Source of the DNA: SLQR01 sp964395055
Lineage (GTDB): Bacteria; Bacillota_I; Bacilli_A; Izemoplasmatales; Izemoplasmataceae
Assembly: GCA_964395055.1 (NCBI GenBank)
Contig: CAYNAA010000001.1
Coordinates: 62,001-126,000, forward strand
Direction: 5' to 3'
DNA: 64,000 nucleotides
This document shows, in pieces, positions 6,993 through 16,262 of the stretch (positions are counted from its first letter, which is position 1; each line of letters starts with the position of its first letter). The position numbers and the translations under genes are program-made. Below the pieces are notes generated by a model. The model was given only the letters and a program-made list of their open reading frames with translations, was not told the origin of the DNA and did not search any database.

Positions 6993-7534
6993 GTAATCAC
7001 CTTCAAAATAGCGTCTTTTTGGATATTAAACATGTTAAGTCGTTTTAACATCGTTTTGGCATTACATTCCCCAAGATGAAAATAAGCTGCTATTGCGCGC
7101 CTTTTTTGACTTGCACATGGTGAGCCTGATAATCCTAAACTGACCATATCAGACATAGTTAATATACGATGTTCTATCTGGGATTTTAAAACATGTTGAT
7201 CAATCATTGATTTTAAATACGCAATACTTGCATGTTCAAGCCCAACTTTTTGCTTGATGGGATCAATACATTGTTGTTTACTTAAAAACACGTGTTTTGT
7301 AGGCCCTACATAATCGTTTATTCTTTGTCTAATACTTTTACCTGGGAAATCAGGATCTAAAATTAAAATTAATCCGCGAGACGCATTTAATGCTCTAAGC
7401 AATTCTAAGGTATCGCGAGAAATTTCTTTCCCATTAGTGATAACGACATCACACATAGGATATATACTTTTTAATTTAGCTTTATCGTGGTTTCCTTCTA
7501 CGACAAATACTTCTTTATTAAATTGTTCTATCAT
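6989..7534 (-). CDS. rnmV: Ribonuclease M5
   Basis: 181 residues. It matures the 5S rRNA precursor. A Toprim domain fills the N-terminal half, with V-V-E-G-N-H-D-K (about 11-18, catalytic Glu) and I-L-D-P-D-F-P-G (D-x-D, about 57-64). The C-terminal domain contains the V-G-L-E-H-A segment typical of the family. It lies 7 bases after the lipid kinase stop and overlaps rsmA by 4 bases, so the three are cotranscribed. Confidence 0.93.
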   Translation of the reverse strand: MIEQFNKEVFVVEGNHDKAKLKSIYPMCDVVITNGKEISRDTLELLRALNASRGLILILDPDFPGKSIRQRINDYVGPTKHVFLSKQQCIDPIKQKVGLEHASIAYLKSMIDQHVLKSQIEHRILTMSDMVSLGLSGSPCASQKRRAIAAYFHLGECNAKTMLKRLNMFNIQKDAILKVIT

Positions 7535-7541
7535 TATATCC

Positions 7542-8450
7542 CTACTGGTTTTTAAAATATTGTTGTGCTTTTTTACGATTGATAATGATGTTTATTTTTT
7601 GTGGGACAACACTTATTTCTTGATTTCCTGAGTTGGCTGCTTCTCCATCAATATTCCATTTATGTTGATGTTCAGTATAAAGTTTTGCATGTTTTGTTTT
7701 AACGCGTTTAACCCCAGGTAACCATTTCGGGTTAAAGAAAAACGATATTAAATAAATCAAATTATTTAATAATGGTATATACCGGTAAACAACAATATCT
7801 ACTTCGCCATCATCTAGCACTGGTTTTCTAATAATATTAAAACTAGCTACACGACGTGAATTAACAACCATAATTAAAGAAAAATAACCCTTAAGCGTAC
7901 CCCCGTCATACGCAATCTCAGTTTTAATCATCGGAATAGTGAAGAATTCTTTCACCCCTGTTATTAAATACGCAAAATACCCAAACGTTTTCTTTAATTT
8001 TGACTGTGTTACATAACTAATATCAACGTAATTCCCAATCGCACTAACATAAACAAAGTATCCGTGTGAGCCTTTGACAATATCCATGTTCACATGATGA
8101 TTTTGTTTAATAATCTCTAAGGCCTTATCAACATTTTTAGGGATTCCCAGCGTATTGGCAATATCACATGCGGTCCCAGACGGAATATAAGCAATTTTAG
8201 GTTGAAATCTACTTTCTGCTAATCCGTTTATACACTCATTCATTGTTCCATCGCCACCAGAAATTAATAGCATATCAATCTTATCATAGCATGCTTCTTT
8301 CGCTAGTTCTGTAGCATGACGGACGCGTTTAGTAGGTTTAACAGAAACATCATATCCTAATTCATTTAATGTATCTTTGACTTTTCCAATTGATGCTTTA
8401 AATTTCTTTTTTCCACTCATAGGATTATATATAATCCAACATGTTTTCAT
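7542..8450 (-). CDS. Diacylglycerol/lipid kinase (DagK/YegS family)
   Basis: 302 residues. The nucleotide-binding G-G-D-G-T motif is at about 65-69, with N-P-M-S-G-K at the start and the I-P-S-G-T-A-C-D-I-A-N-T-L segment. DagK in Bacillus recycles diacylglycerol to phosphatidic acid at the membrane; other relatives use other lipids, so the substrate is inferred. It is the first gene of a minus-strand operon with rnmV, rsmA and ispE. A second family member lies at 58617-59462. Confidence 0.85.
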   Translation of the reverse strand: MKTCWIIYNPMSGKKKFKASIGKVKDTLNELGYDVSVKPTKRVRHATELAKEACYDKIDMLLISGGDGTMNECINGLAESRFQPKIAYIPSGTACDIANTLGIPKNVDKALEIIKQNHHVNMDIVKGSHGYFVYVSAIGNYVDISYVTQSKLKKTFGYFAYLITGVKEFFTIPMIKTEIAYDGGTLKGYFSLIMVVNSRRVASFNIIRKPVLDDGEVDIVVYRYIPLLNNLIYLISFFFNPKWLPGVKRVKTKHAKLYTEHQHKWNIDGEAANSGNQEISVVPQKINIIINRKKAQQYFKNQ

Positions 8451-8471
8451 AGTATCACCACGCTTTACTAA

Positions 8472-8480
8472 ATTATAGCA
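8472..8480 (-). promoter_or_regulatory. Extended -10 promoter of the dagK operon
   Basis: TGCTATAAT on the minus strand (in the context TGTGCTATAAT), about 20 bases upstream of the lipid kinase start and just after the pta terminator. No good -35 box is seen. Confidence 0.6.
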
Positions 8481-8487
8481 CAGAAAG

Positions 8488-8510
8488 AAAAAAGCTCACA
8501 AGAGCTTTTT
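8488..8510 (-). terminator. Terminator after pta
   Basis: AAAAAGCTC and GAGCTTTTT arms with a 4-base loop adjoin the pta stop codon at 8509; a T run follows on the minus strand. Confidence 0.82.
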
Positions 8511-9465
8511 ATTTAAGTAGGCTTTGTGCTGCAGTTATGATTGCGGTATTGTATACATCGTCTGATGAACATCCGCGTGATAGATCATTTACAGGTTTAT
8601 TAAGTCCCGCTAAAATAGGTCCAAACGCCATATATCCACCCATACGTTGTGCAATTTTATATCCGATATTCCCACTATTTAAATCCGGGAAGATAAAGGT
8701 GTTTGCTTTTCCTGCGACGGTACTGTTAGGATATTTCTTTTTACCAACGCTTTCAACATATGCTGCATCAAATTGCATCTCACCATCAATCACAAACTCT
8801 GATTGCTTTTCATTAGCGATTCTAACAGCTTCTTTAACTTTTTCTGTTTCATCAGTTTCTGCACTACCATTAGTAGAAAATGATAACATTGCTACTTTTG
8901 GATCAATATTAAACATGGCTGCAGCTTTTGCAGATTCAATTGCAAATTCCGCTAACTCCGCACTGGTTGGATTTGGGTTAATTGCACAATCTCCCATAAT
9001 GAGTTTTTCATCATCTTTAATCATTAGAAAATAACCAAATGTTTTAGTAATCCCTGGTTTTGTTTTTATGATTTGTAGTGCAGGTCTAACAGTTTCCGCT
9101 GTAGAATTAACTGCCCCACTTACAAGCCCATCCGCTTTATCCATGTAGACAAGCATTGTACCAAAATAATTTATTTTTTTGAGTAACTTTTGTGCATCTT
9201 CTTTTGTCGTTTTCCCTTTACGTCTTTCGACAAAAGCATCAACCATAGCGTCATATGCTTCATACGTTTCAGGATTAATTACCGTAATCTCTTGTGCAGT
9301 CTTTGGAAGGTGTGTTTTATCACCAATTAGTACAGGGGTAATAATACCCTCTTTATGCAAGCGAATCGCAGCTTCAACAACACGTTCATCAATCGCTTCT
9401 GGTAATACAATCTGAATGTTTTTATCTTTTAATTTGTCTTTTAATGTGTCAATTATTTTAGACAT
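8509..9465 (-). CDS. pta: Phosphate acetyltransferase
   Basis: 318 residues, the short single-domain form. It converts acetyl-CoA and phosphate to acetyl phosphate, which acetate kinase (not in this window) can use to make ATP. Recognisable segments are V-L-P-E-A-I-D-E-R-V near the start, L-V-S-G-A-V-N-S-T-A-E-T-V-R-P-A, M-G-D-C-A-I-N-P-N-P and the C-terminal G-G-Y-M-A-F-G-P-I-L-A-G-L-N-K-P-V-N-D-L-S-R-G-C. The start at 9465 follows AAGGAGTGGTACT; an in-frame ATG 69 bases upstream lies beyond the promoter and is unlikely to be used. Confidence 0.94.
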   Translation of the reverse strand: MSKIIDTLKDKLKDKNIQIVLPEAIDERVVEAAIRLHKEGIITPVLIGDKTHLPKTAQEITVINPETYEAYDAMVDAFVERRKGKTTKEDAQKLLKKINYFGTMLVYMDKADGLVSGAVNSTAETVRPALQIIKTKPGITKTFGYFLMIKDDEKLIMGDCAINPNPTSAELAEFAIESAKAAAMFNIDPKVAMLSFSTNGSAETDETEKVKEAVRIANEKQSEFVIDGEMQFDAAYVESVGKKKYPNSTVAGKANTFIFPDLNSGNIGYKIAQRMGGYMAFGPILAGLNKPVNDLSRGCSSDDVYNTAIITAAQSLLK

Positions 9466-9487
9466 AGTACCACTCCTTAACGATAAT

Positions 9488-9515
9488 ATTATAAAGGATT
9501 CTGAAATTATTGCAA
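9488..9515 (-). promoter_or_regulatory. Promoter of pta
   Basis: On the minus strand TTGCAA (9510-9515), 16 bases, TATAAT (9488-9493), a short distance before the pta ribosome site. Confidence 0.7.
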
Positions 9516-9576
9516 TCTTAACGTAACAATCCATGAAATTCTTTATAAATATGATAAAATAACACTAGGTGATGAG

Positions 9577-10227
9577 ATGAAAAAAATAAATACTATATGT
9601 TTTGATTTGGATGGAACGTTAATTGATACAAACGCAATTATTGTGAAAAGTTACCAACATGCGTTTAATACGCATTTAAAAGATATTTCTATTGATGAAC
9701 AAACAATCATCAATCAAATTGGGCCAACTTTACAAGAAATATTTTCTCAGTACACAAAAAGTCCCTTCAAAATTAAAGCCTTAATTACTGCTTACCGTGA
9801 TTATTATGTGAAGCATGAACATGATTATTTTTCATTATATGATAATGTCATTCCAGTTTTAAAGATTTTAAAAGATGATGGCTACAACTTAGCTATTGTT
9901 ACCTCAAAATTTAAAGCCGCAGCTTGGCCAAGTTTTACACATTATCAACTTGATCAGTTTTTCGACACATTTATCGCACTTGATGATGTAAAAAACCCTA
10001 AACCAAGTGCTGAACCGGTTTTGAAGGCTTTAAGTGCCTTTGATCATGTCGAAGGTGCTATTATGATTGGCGACAATCAAGGTGATATTCTTGCTGGCAA
10101 AAACGCTGGAATTTATGCAGCAGGCGTCGCATGGAGTATTAAGGGTGCTGAGCATTTAAAAGCTGTTAATCCTGATTTTATGCTTGATGATATGGAGAGC
10201 TTATTGACATTATTAAAAAAATATTAG
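9577..10227 (+). CDS. ppaX: Pyrophosphatase PpaX (HAD superfamily)
   Basis: 216 residues, the same length as Bacillus PpaX. HAD motif I is D-L-D-G-T (about 10-14), motif II T-S-K (about 110), and motifs III/IV run from N-P-K-P through G-D-N-Q-G-D-I. The C-terminal G-V-A-W-S-I-K-G and P-D-F-M-L-D segments are PpaX-like. PpaX hydrolyses pyrophosphate formed by HPr kinase/phosphorylase; a phosphoglycolate-phosphatase-type activity is the alternative. It is followed 11 bases later by a HIT-family gene. The ribosome site is AGGTGATG. Confidence 0.85.
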   Translation: MKKINTICFDLDGTLIDTNAIIVKSYQHAFNTHLKDISIDEQTIINQIGPTLQEIFSQYTKSPFKIKALITAYRDYYVKHEHDYFSLYDNVIPVLKILKDDGYNLAIVTSKFKAAAWPSFTHYQLDQFFDTFIALDDVKNPKPSAEPVLKALSAFDHVEGAIMIGDNQGDILAGKNAGIYAAGVAWSIKGAEHLKAVNPDFMLDDMESLLTLLKKY

Positions 10228-10238
10228 GAGGTTAAATC

Positions 10239-10655
10239 ATGAACTGTATATTTTGCGAAATTGTAAAAGGTAATATTCCCGCACACAAAGTTTACGAGGA
10301 TGATGATTTACTTGCATTTTTAGATATCTCACAAAATACAAAAGGACATACTTTACTAATCCCTAAAGATCATACGAAAAATATCTACGAACTTGATGAA
10401 GACACGGCAGCACGTGTATTTAAAGCGGTTCCAAAGATTGCTCGTGCATTGAAAACAACGTTCAAGCCAATCGGAATGAATATTATTAACAACGCAGATA
10501 AGCCGTTGCAATCTGTTTTTCATTTTCATATTCACTTTATTCCTCGATATGAAGATGATGATTTAACTGTAAACATGGTTAACCACAGTGATGATTACAG
10601 TAAAGAAACATTACAAGAAATGGCACATGCTATACATATTGCTATAAAAGATTAA
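10239..10655 (+). CDS. HIT-family nucleotide hydrolase/transferase
   Basis: 138 residues. C-I-F-C-E-I-V at the start and the histidine triad H-F-H-I-H-F-I-P-R near residue 88-96 define the HIT family (Hint/Hit branch). These proteins hydrolyse AMP conjugates or dinucleoside polyphosphates; the natural substrate is unknown. TTAGGAGG precedes the ATG. It is cotranscribed with ppaX and closed by the terminator shared with pepA. Confidence 0.9.
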   Translation: MNCIFCEIVKGNIPAHKVYEDDDLLAFLDISQNTKGHTLLIPKDHTKNIYELDEDTAARVFKAVPKIARALKTTFKPIGMNIINNADKPLQSVFHFHIHFIPRYEDDDLTVNMVNHSDDYSKETLQEMAHAIHIAIKD

Positions 10656-10678
10656 AGGGCGATGAGTCGCCCTTTTTT
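10654..10678. terminator. Bidirectional terminator, HIT gene / pepA
   Basis: Arms AAAGGGCGA and TCGCCCTTT with a short loop, T run on the plus strand and A run on the other side, between two convergent stop codons. Confidence 0.88.
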
Positions 10679-12053
10679 ATTGCATAAAATAGTGTGTAAT
10701 CGATTTAACTAAAATACCTGTAGCGCCATCTTTTTGGTTGTATGATGTTCCCGCTATATCTAGATGAATCCATTTGTTTTCCGGTTCAACAAAGTTTTCC
10801 AAAAATGCCGCAGCAATCGATGCACCAGCAAGTCGTCCATCTTTGTTTTTTAAATCAGCGCTTGGACTTTTTAACGATTCTCTATATTCATCAGATATTG
10901 GCATATGCCATAGAGGTTCGCTATGTTTATCCGTTACATTTTGAAGCGAATCTAAGAATGTCTTATCATTTGTAAAAGCCCCTGTATAGGCTTTTCCCAG
11001 TGATCCAACGATGGATCCTGTAAGGGTTGCAATATCAATTAAGTGGGTTGCACCTTCTTGTTGAGCATACCATAATGCATCTGCTAGTGTTAAGCGCCCT
11101 TCGGCATCCGTTGAGATAATTTCAACGGTTAGCCCTTTCGCACTAGTTAAAATATCATCTGGTACGATAGCATCATCCCCAATACGGTTATCCGTAGCCG
11201 CAATTATTACATCAACGTTATGTCTTAATTCTAAACGGGCAACTGCTTCAATAATCCCAAGCACAGTTGCTGCCCCACCCATGTCCATTTTCATTGATGG
11301 CATACTGGTTGGTGTTTTTAATGAATATCCACCGGTATCATACATAACTCCTTTCCCAACTAAAGCATACTTGTCTTTGCCATCTGGCTTACCTTGATAG
11401 CTTATATGGATTAATTTAGGAGCATCTTTACTTCCTTTGTTTACCCCAAGATACAATCCCATATTCATCTGTTCGCAGACATCTTTTTCAAGCACCTTCA
11501 CTGTGACACCATCAATACTTTCTAATGCTTTTGCATAATCAGCTAAAATCGAAGCATTTAAATAGTTATAAGGTGTATTTACAAGCTCTCTTGCATGGTT
11601 GATTGCTTCTCCAATAACGGTTCCATTATGAATCGCCTCATCAAAGTTAGTTTCTGAGAAGTAACTAATTGTGTTAGATTCTCCAGCTTCTTTCGTTTTG
11701 AACGTATCAAAACGATATAGCGCACGTTTAAGCTCGGTAAATACCTCGGTCATATCCACTGTCTCAAAGGTATCTAGTAAGAGTAATACATCCTCTTTAT
11801 TTGTAGTGAGTTCCTTATAGAAACTACGAGACTTTTTAACATCCTTTAAGGTTTCTTCTCGTACAACAACAACTTTTTTTGCATTCATTTTCCCTAAGGT
11901 GAATACGTTGGTAAACGGCTCATTTGTAACCTCTTCAAAAGATACACCCAATAATTTTTCTAATGATTTGATAATCTCGTTGTCTTTCCGATAAAGACAT
12001 ACTAGTGTCTTTGTCTCTTGACTTAAATCAATAGTTTCTTGCTTTCTAAACAT
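10677..12053 (-). CDS. pepA: Leucyl aminopeptidase (M17)
   Basis: 458 residues. A two-metal aminopeptidase that removes N-terminal residues from peptides in the cytoplasm. The metal/catalytic segments are V-G-K-G-V-M-Y-D-T-G-G-Y-S-L-K (about 232-246), D-M-G-G-A-A and S-T-D-A-E-G-R-L (about 314-321; most relatives have N-T-D-A-E-G-R-L). The start chosen is the second ATG (12053), 6 bases after AGGAGG; the first ATG abuts the ribosome site. It begins 10 bases after the serS stop and is probably cotranscribed with serS. Confidence 0.93.
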   Translation of the reverse strand: MFRKQETIDLSQETKTLVCLYRKDNEIIKSLEKLLGVSFEEVTNEPFTNVFTLGKMNAKKVVVVREETLKDVKKSRSFYKELTTNKEDVLLLLDTFETVDMTEVFTELKRALYRFDTFKTKEAGESNTISYFSETNFDEAIHNGTVIGEAINHARELVNTPYNYLNASILADYAKALESIDGVTVKVLEKDVCEQMNMGLYLGVNKGSKDAPKLIHISYQGKPDGKDKYALVGKGVMYDTGGYSLKTPTSMPSMKMDMGGAATVLGIIEAVARLELRHNVDVIIAATDNRIGDDAIVPDDILTSAKGLTVEIISTDAEGRLTLADALWYAQQEGATHLIDIATLTGSIVGSLGKAYTGAFTNDKTFLDSLQNVTDKHSEPLWHMPISDEYRESLKSPSADLKNKDGRLAGASIAAAFLENFVEPENKWIHLDIAGTSYNQKDGATGILVKSITHYFMQ

Positions 12054-12063
12054 CGTCATCCTC

Positions 12064-13338
12064 CTATTTAATATAGTCTTGGTTCATATATGGAATAAGT
12101 ACTTCTGGTATTTTAATTGTACCATCTTTTTGTTGGTAATTTTCTAAAATTGCCACAACACACCGCCCGACTGCTAACCCTGACCCATTTAATGTGTGGA
12201 CATATTCTGGTTTGCTATCTTTGTCTCGTTTAAATTTAATGTTTGCGCGGCGTGCTTGATAATCTTCTGCATTTGAGATACTCCCAATTTCTCGATAGGT
12301 ATTATAGGTTGGGATATACACTTCGATATCATATGTTTTAGCCATTGAAAATCCAAGGTCACCACTACATAATTCAACAATACGATACGGTAATTTTAAG
12401 GCTTGTAGAATTGATTCGCTATCATGTAACATCGTTTCTAATTCATCATAAGAAGTATCTGGCTTCGCAAATTTAATTAACTCGACTTTATTAAATTGAT
12501 GTAGTCTAATGATGCCTCGAGTGTCTCGTCCTGCACTCCCTGCTTCTTGTCTAAATGCAGTTGTAAAGGCAGCGTATTTTTTCGGTAAATCACTTCCGGT
12601 TAATGTCTCATCTCGATGATAATTAATCGTTGGAACTTCGGCGGTTGGATTGAGGTATAAATCACGATCGTCAACCAGTTTAAATGCATCCTCTTTAAAT
12701 TTAGGGAATTGTCCTGTTGCTTGCATTGATGCACCGTTTACAATATACGGCATTAGCATTTCTAAATACCCATTCTCTTTTGTATGCTTGTCCAACATAA
12801 AGTTAATCAGTGCGCGCTCTAAACGTGCTCCTAATCCTTTATAAACAACAAAACGACTTGCCGTAATTTTACTTGCTCGCTCAAAATCCAAAATGTCTAA
12901 CGATTCCGCTAAGTCCCAATGAGCTTTTGGAGTAAAATCAAATATTGGTGTTTCTCCCACTGTTTTGATTAATACATTATCATTTTCATCTTTGCCTAGT
13001 GGAATATCTTTATGTGGCAAATTTGGTGTTTTTAACAAAATAGCTTCGATTTCAGAATCAATTGCTCTAATTTTTTCTTCAAAAGAAGCAATATCGGTTT
13101 TGTTGGTCTCTATCGTATTCAAGATATCTGTGACATCTTTCCCTTCACGCTTGTATTGCCCTATTTTTTTACTGACTGCATTACGTTCAGCTTTCAAGCG
13201 TTCTACATGTTTTATTGCATCTCTTCTTGACGTATCTAGCGCAATAATGTCTCGTAAATATTCAAATGACTCTCCTCGTGTCTCTAGTCTTTTAATAATA
13301 CTGTCAACATCACTTGTAATCGCTTTAATATCTAACAT
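12064..13338 (-). CDS. serS: Seryl-tRNA synthetase
   Basis: 424 residues. An N-terminal helical hairpin (about 25-105, Lys/Glu-rich coiled coil) contacts tRNA-Ser. The class II core has motif 2 (F-R-Q-E-A-G-S-A-G-R-D-T-R-G-I-I-R-L-H-Q-F) and motif 3 (N-G-S-G-L-A-V-G-R). AAGGAGGATACAAC precedes the start. A T-box leader lies upstream, so expression should rise when tRNA-Ser is uncharged, carrying pepA with it. Confidence 0.96.
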   Translation of the reverse strand: MLDIKAITSDVDSIIKRLETRGESFEYLRDIIALDTSRRDAIKHVERLKAERNAVSKKIGQYKREGKDVTDILNTIETNKTDIASFEEKIRAIDSEIEAILLKTPNLPHKDIPLGKDENDNVLIKTVGETPIFDFTPKAHWDLAESLDILDFERASKITASRFVVYKGLGARLERALINFMLDKHTKENGYLEMLMPYIVNGASMQATGQFPKFKEDAFKLVDDRDLYLNPTAEVPTINYHRDETLTGSDLPKKYAAFTTAFRQEAGSAGRDTRGIIRLHQFNKVELIKFAKPDTSYDELETMLHDSESILQALKLPYRIVELCSGDLGFSMAKTYDIEVYIPTYNTYREIGSISNAEDYQARRANIKFKRDKDSKPEYVHTLNGSGLAVGRCVVAILENYQQKDGTIKIPEVLIPYMNQDYIK

Positions 13339-13358
13339 TGTTGTATCCTCCTTAAATT

Positions 13359-13578
13359 AAAAAACCCGTCCCTATAAAAGGGACGAGTATTGTTCACCCG
13401 TGTTGCCACCCTAGTTAGTGTAAAAGCCACTCACTCTAGTCATGATAACGGTTATTAACCGGGAAGTATTAGTTCCACTCAAAGGGAGATTTCACATATT
13501 TCTATACCCGTTTCCACCGACCACTGGCTCTCTATTATTAGAAATACTGTTACTTGACCTTATCGTTGTATTAATATA
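13359..13578 (-). promoter_or_regulatory. T-box leader of serS
   Basis: On the minus strand AGGGTGGCAACACGGGT (13396-13412) is a serine-type variant of the T-box sequence. It is followed by the terminator hairpin CGTCCCTTTTATAGGGACG plus a T run (13359-13386). The leader starts at a promoter that abuts the gyrA stop codon. The specifier codon was not assigned. Confidence 0.9.
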
Positions 13579-13583
13579 CTAAG

Positions 13584-13612
13584 AGTTTATCACTAAGGGG
13601 GGCGTTTGTCAA
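13584..13612 (-). promoter_or_regulatory. Promoter of the serS T-box transcript
   Basis: On the minus strand TTGACA (13607-13612), a 17-base spacer and TAAACT (13584-13589). It starts at the base after the gyrA stop codon, so gyrA transcription probably reads into it. Confidence 0.78.
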
Positions 13613-16252
13613 TTATTCTTCATCATCAAATAAACGTAAGGTTGGGGTGCTTTTTTCTTCGATATCCTCTTGTTCTTCTGTTGTATCCGTATTGTTATTT
13701 ATTGGTTCATCAGTGGTTAAATTCCCCTCATCTAAAGGGTTTCCCAGTGTTTTTTCTTGAGCTACTACAACTTCTTCTAGTTGTTCTTCTAGTTCATCTT
13801 CTTTTGGAACAACCGCTGCAGTTGCTACTTTTTGATTATCGTTCAACCGCATTAAACGAACACCTTGTGTGGCACGGCTGCTAGTGCTAATTTGTTCAAC
13901 TGGAAGGCGAATCATCATTCCTTTTGATGTAATAATGATTAAATCTTCATCGCCAACAACGCTTTTTAGTTTTACGAGATGACCATTTTTCTTTGTAACA
14001 TTTAAAGTTTTTACACCTTTTCCTCCACGGTTTTGTTGGCGATATTCAGTTATTTTTGTCCGTTTACCATATCCATGTTCGGTAACGACCAATACTTCAT
14101 CTTCATCGCTTTCAACTAAACTTAGTCCAACAACGCGGTCAGTGTGGTCAATATCAATCCCGCGTACACCAGTTGCTACGCGTCCCATAGCGCGAACATC
14201 ATTCTCGTTAAAACGTATTGCTTTACCGTTTGATGCTCCTAAAACGATATCCATGTTGCCATCGGTTAAGCGAACGTCAAGCAACTCGTCATCATCTTTT
14301 AAGTTAATGGCACGAATTCCTGTGGTTCTAATATTTTGGTATTCGCTAACATGCGTGCGCTTAACAGTTCCTTGTTTGGTGACAAAGAATAAGTAGTTAT
14401 CTTCTTCAAAATCTTGAATTTTAGCTAACGCTTGAATTTGCTCATCTTTTTCGACTTCTAAAATATTTACAAGTGGCAACCCTTTTGAATGTCTACTAAA
14501 CAATGGGATTCGGTACCCTTTGATTTTGTAAACTCTTCCAGTATTGGTGAAAAATAATAAATACTCATGGGTTGACATGTATATAATATGCTCAACTGCA
14601 TCGTCTTCATTTGTTTTAATTCCAGATAATCCTTTACCTCCGCGGTTTTGTCGCTTGTAACTTTCAGCTGTCATGCGTTTACAATACCCACTTTGTGTAA
14701 TGGTGATAATAATATCTTCTTCAGGAATTAAGTCCTCATCTTCGAGTTCTAAATCCTGTGCCAATGAAATTTCGGTACGACGTTGATCACCGTAACTATC
14801 ACGTAATGAAATCAAATCTTCTTTAATGACTGTGAATTGTTGTTCTTGATTAGCGAGTAACTCTGTTAAAAATTCAATTGTTTCATTCAAGTCAGTGAGT
14901 TCGTTATCGAGTTTCTCGCGTTCAAGACCACTCAATCGACGTAAGCGCATCTCTAAAATAGCTTTTGCTTGCTCCTCGGACAAATTAAAACGCTCAATGA
15001 GACGGATTTCTGCATCGTCATATGCCGTTCTAATGACTTCAATAACCTCATCGATATTATCTAAAGCTATTAATAGTCCTTTGACAATATGCGCGCGTGC
15101 TTCTGCTTTATTCAAATCAAATTGTGAGCGTCTAACCAACACTTCGACTTGGTGATCAATATAATGACCGATGACTTCTCGTAAACTTAATACTTTTGGT
15201 TGGTTTTTAACCAGTGCTAACATGTTGATTCCAAAACTGGTTTGTAGTGGCGTATATTTATATAAATTATTTAATGTAACCTCTGCATTAATATCTTTTC
15301 TTAATTCAATAATTATTTTGATTCCATTGCGGTTTGACTCATCACGAAGGTCTGTAATGCCTTCAATACGTTTTTCTTTAGCAAGTTCCGCAATTTTTTC
15401 AATTAATCGTGTTTTATTTACCTGGTAAGGTATTTCAGTAACTGTAATAACTTTTTTACCGGTTTTAGTTTCTGTAATGTTTGCTTTAGCTCTAACCTTA
15501 ATAGAGCCATTTCCCGTTTCATAGGCTTGCCGTAATCCAGTCATGCCCATGATGGTCCCACCTGTAGGGAAATCAGGTCCTGTAATGATAGACATGAGTT
15601 CATCTGTGGTAATGTCATGGTTATCCATGTACGCTAAAATACCATTGATAACTTCAGTTAGATTGTGGGGTGGAATGTTTGTTGCCATACCAACCGCGAT
15701 CCCTGTTGTTCCATTTACCAGTAAATTAGGAAACTTACTAGGTAGTACACTTGGCTCTGATTCAGTGCCATCGTAGTTTTCAATAAAATCGATGGTATCT
15801 TTTTTTAAGTCTTTCAACATTTCAACGGTGATTTTGTGCATCTTTGCTTCAGTATAACGCATTGCCGCAGCACCATCACCATCAATTGATCCAAAGTTAC
15901 CGTGCCCATTAACAAGTGGATAGCGGTAACTGAATTCTTGTGCCATGCGTACCATCGCATCATAAATCGCTGAATCACCATGTGGGTGGTATTTTCCCAT
16001 AACATCCCCAACAATACGTGCTGACTTTTTAAATGCTTTTTCTGGTTGTACACCAAGTTCATCCATACCATATAAAATACGGCGATGCACCGGTTTTAGT
16101 CCGTCACGCACATCAGGTAGTGCCCGTGCGACAATAACACTCATGGCATAACTTAAAAATGATGTTTTCATTTCAGATGAAATATTTATATCAGATATTT
16201 TATCAAAATCTGATGGCTTCATCGCTTCAATTGGGTTCATTATATCATCCAT
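13613..16252 (-). CDS. gyrA: DNA gyrase subunit A
   Basis: 879 residues. It is the DNA-cutting subunit that, with GyrB, introduces negative supercoils. The quinolone-region segment H-P-H-G-D-S-A-I-Y-D-A is near residue 90-100 and the catalytic Tyr lies in A-A-M-R-Y-T-E-A (about 132). The C-terminal beta-pinwheel includes Q-N-R-G-G-K-G-L-S-G, a GyrA-box variant (consensus QRRGGKG), and a second Q-N-R-G-G-K-G copy. The tail (last about 60 residues) is very acidic. Pairing with gyrB 10 bases upstream supports gyrA rather than parC. The ribosome site is TAGGAGTG. Confidence 0.95.
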   Translation of the reverse strand: MDDIMNPIEAMKPSDFDKISDINISSEMKTSFLSYAMSVIVARALPDVRDGLKPVHRRILYGMDELGVQPEKAFKKSARIVGDVMGKYHPHGDSAIYDAMVRMAQEFSYRYPLVNGHGNFGSIDGDGAAAMRYTEAKMHKITVEMLKDLKKDTIDFIENYDGTESEPSVLPSKFPNLLVNGTTGIAVGMATNIPPHNLTEVINGILAYMDNHDITTDELMSIITGPDFPTGGTIMGMTGLRQAYETGNGSIKVRAKANITETKTGKKVITVTEIPYQVNKTRLIEKIAELAKEKRIEGITDLRDESNRNGIKIIIELRKDINAEVTLNNLYKYTPLQTSFGINMLALVKNQPKVLSLREVIGHYIDHQVEVLVRRSQFDLNKAEARAHIVKGLLIALDNIDEVIEVIRTAYDDAEIRLIERFNLSEEQAKAILEMRLRRLSGLEREKLDNELTDLNETIEFLTELLANQEQQFTVIKEDLISLRDSYGDQRRTEISLAQDLELEDEDLIPEEDIIITITQSGYCKRMTAESYKRQNRGGKGLSGIKTNEDDAVEHIIYMSTHEYLLFFTNTGRVYKIKGYRIPLFSRHSKGLPLVNILEVEKDEQIQALAKIQDFEEDNYLFFVTKQGTVKRTHVSEYQNIRTTGIRAINLKDDDELLDVRLTDGNMDIVLGASNGKAIRFNENDVRAMGRVATGVRGIDIDHTDRVVGLSLVESDEDEVLVVTEHGYGKRTKITEYRQQNRGGKGVKTLNVTKKNGHLVKLKSVVGDEDLIIITSKGMMIRLPVEQISTSSRATQGVRLMRLNDNQKVATAAVVPKEDELEEQLEEVVVAQEKTLGNPLDEGNLTTDEPINNNTDTTEEQEDIEEKSTPTLRLFDDEE

Positions 16253-16262
16253 AGTAGCACTC

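Noticed and set aside
13606..13884. Leucine-rich open frame opposite the end of gyrA
   Set aside because: It is a shadow of the gyrA reading frame with no ribosome site or promoter, and gyrA is unambiguous there.
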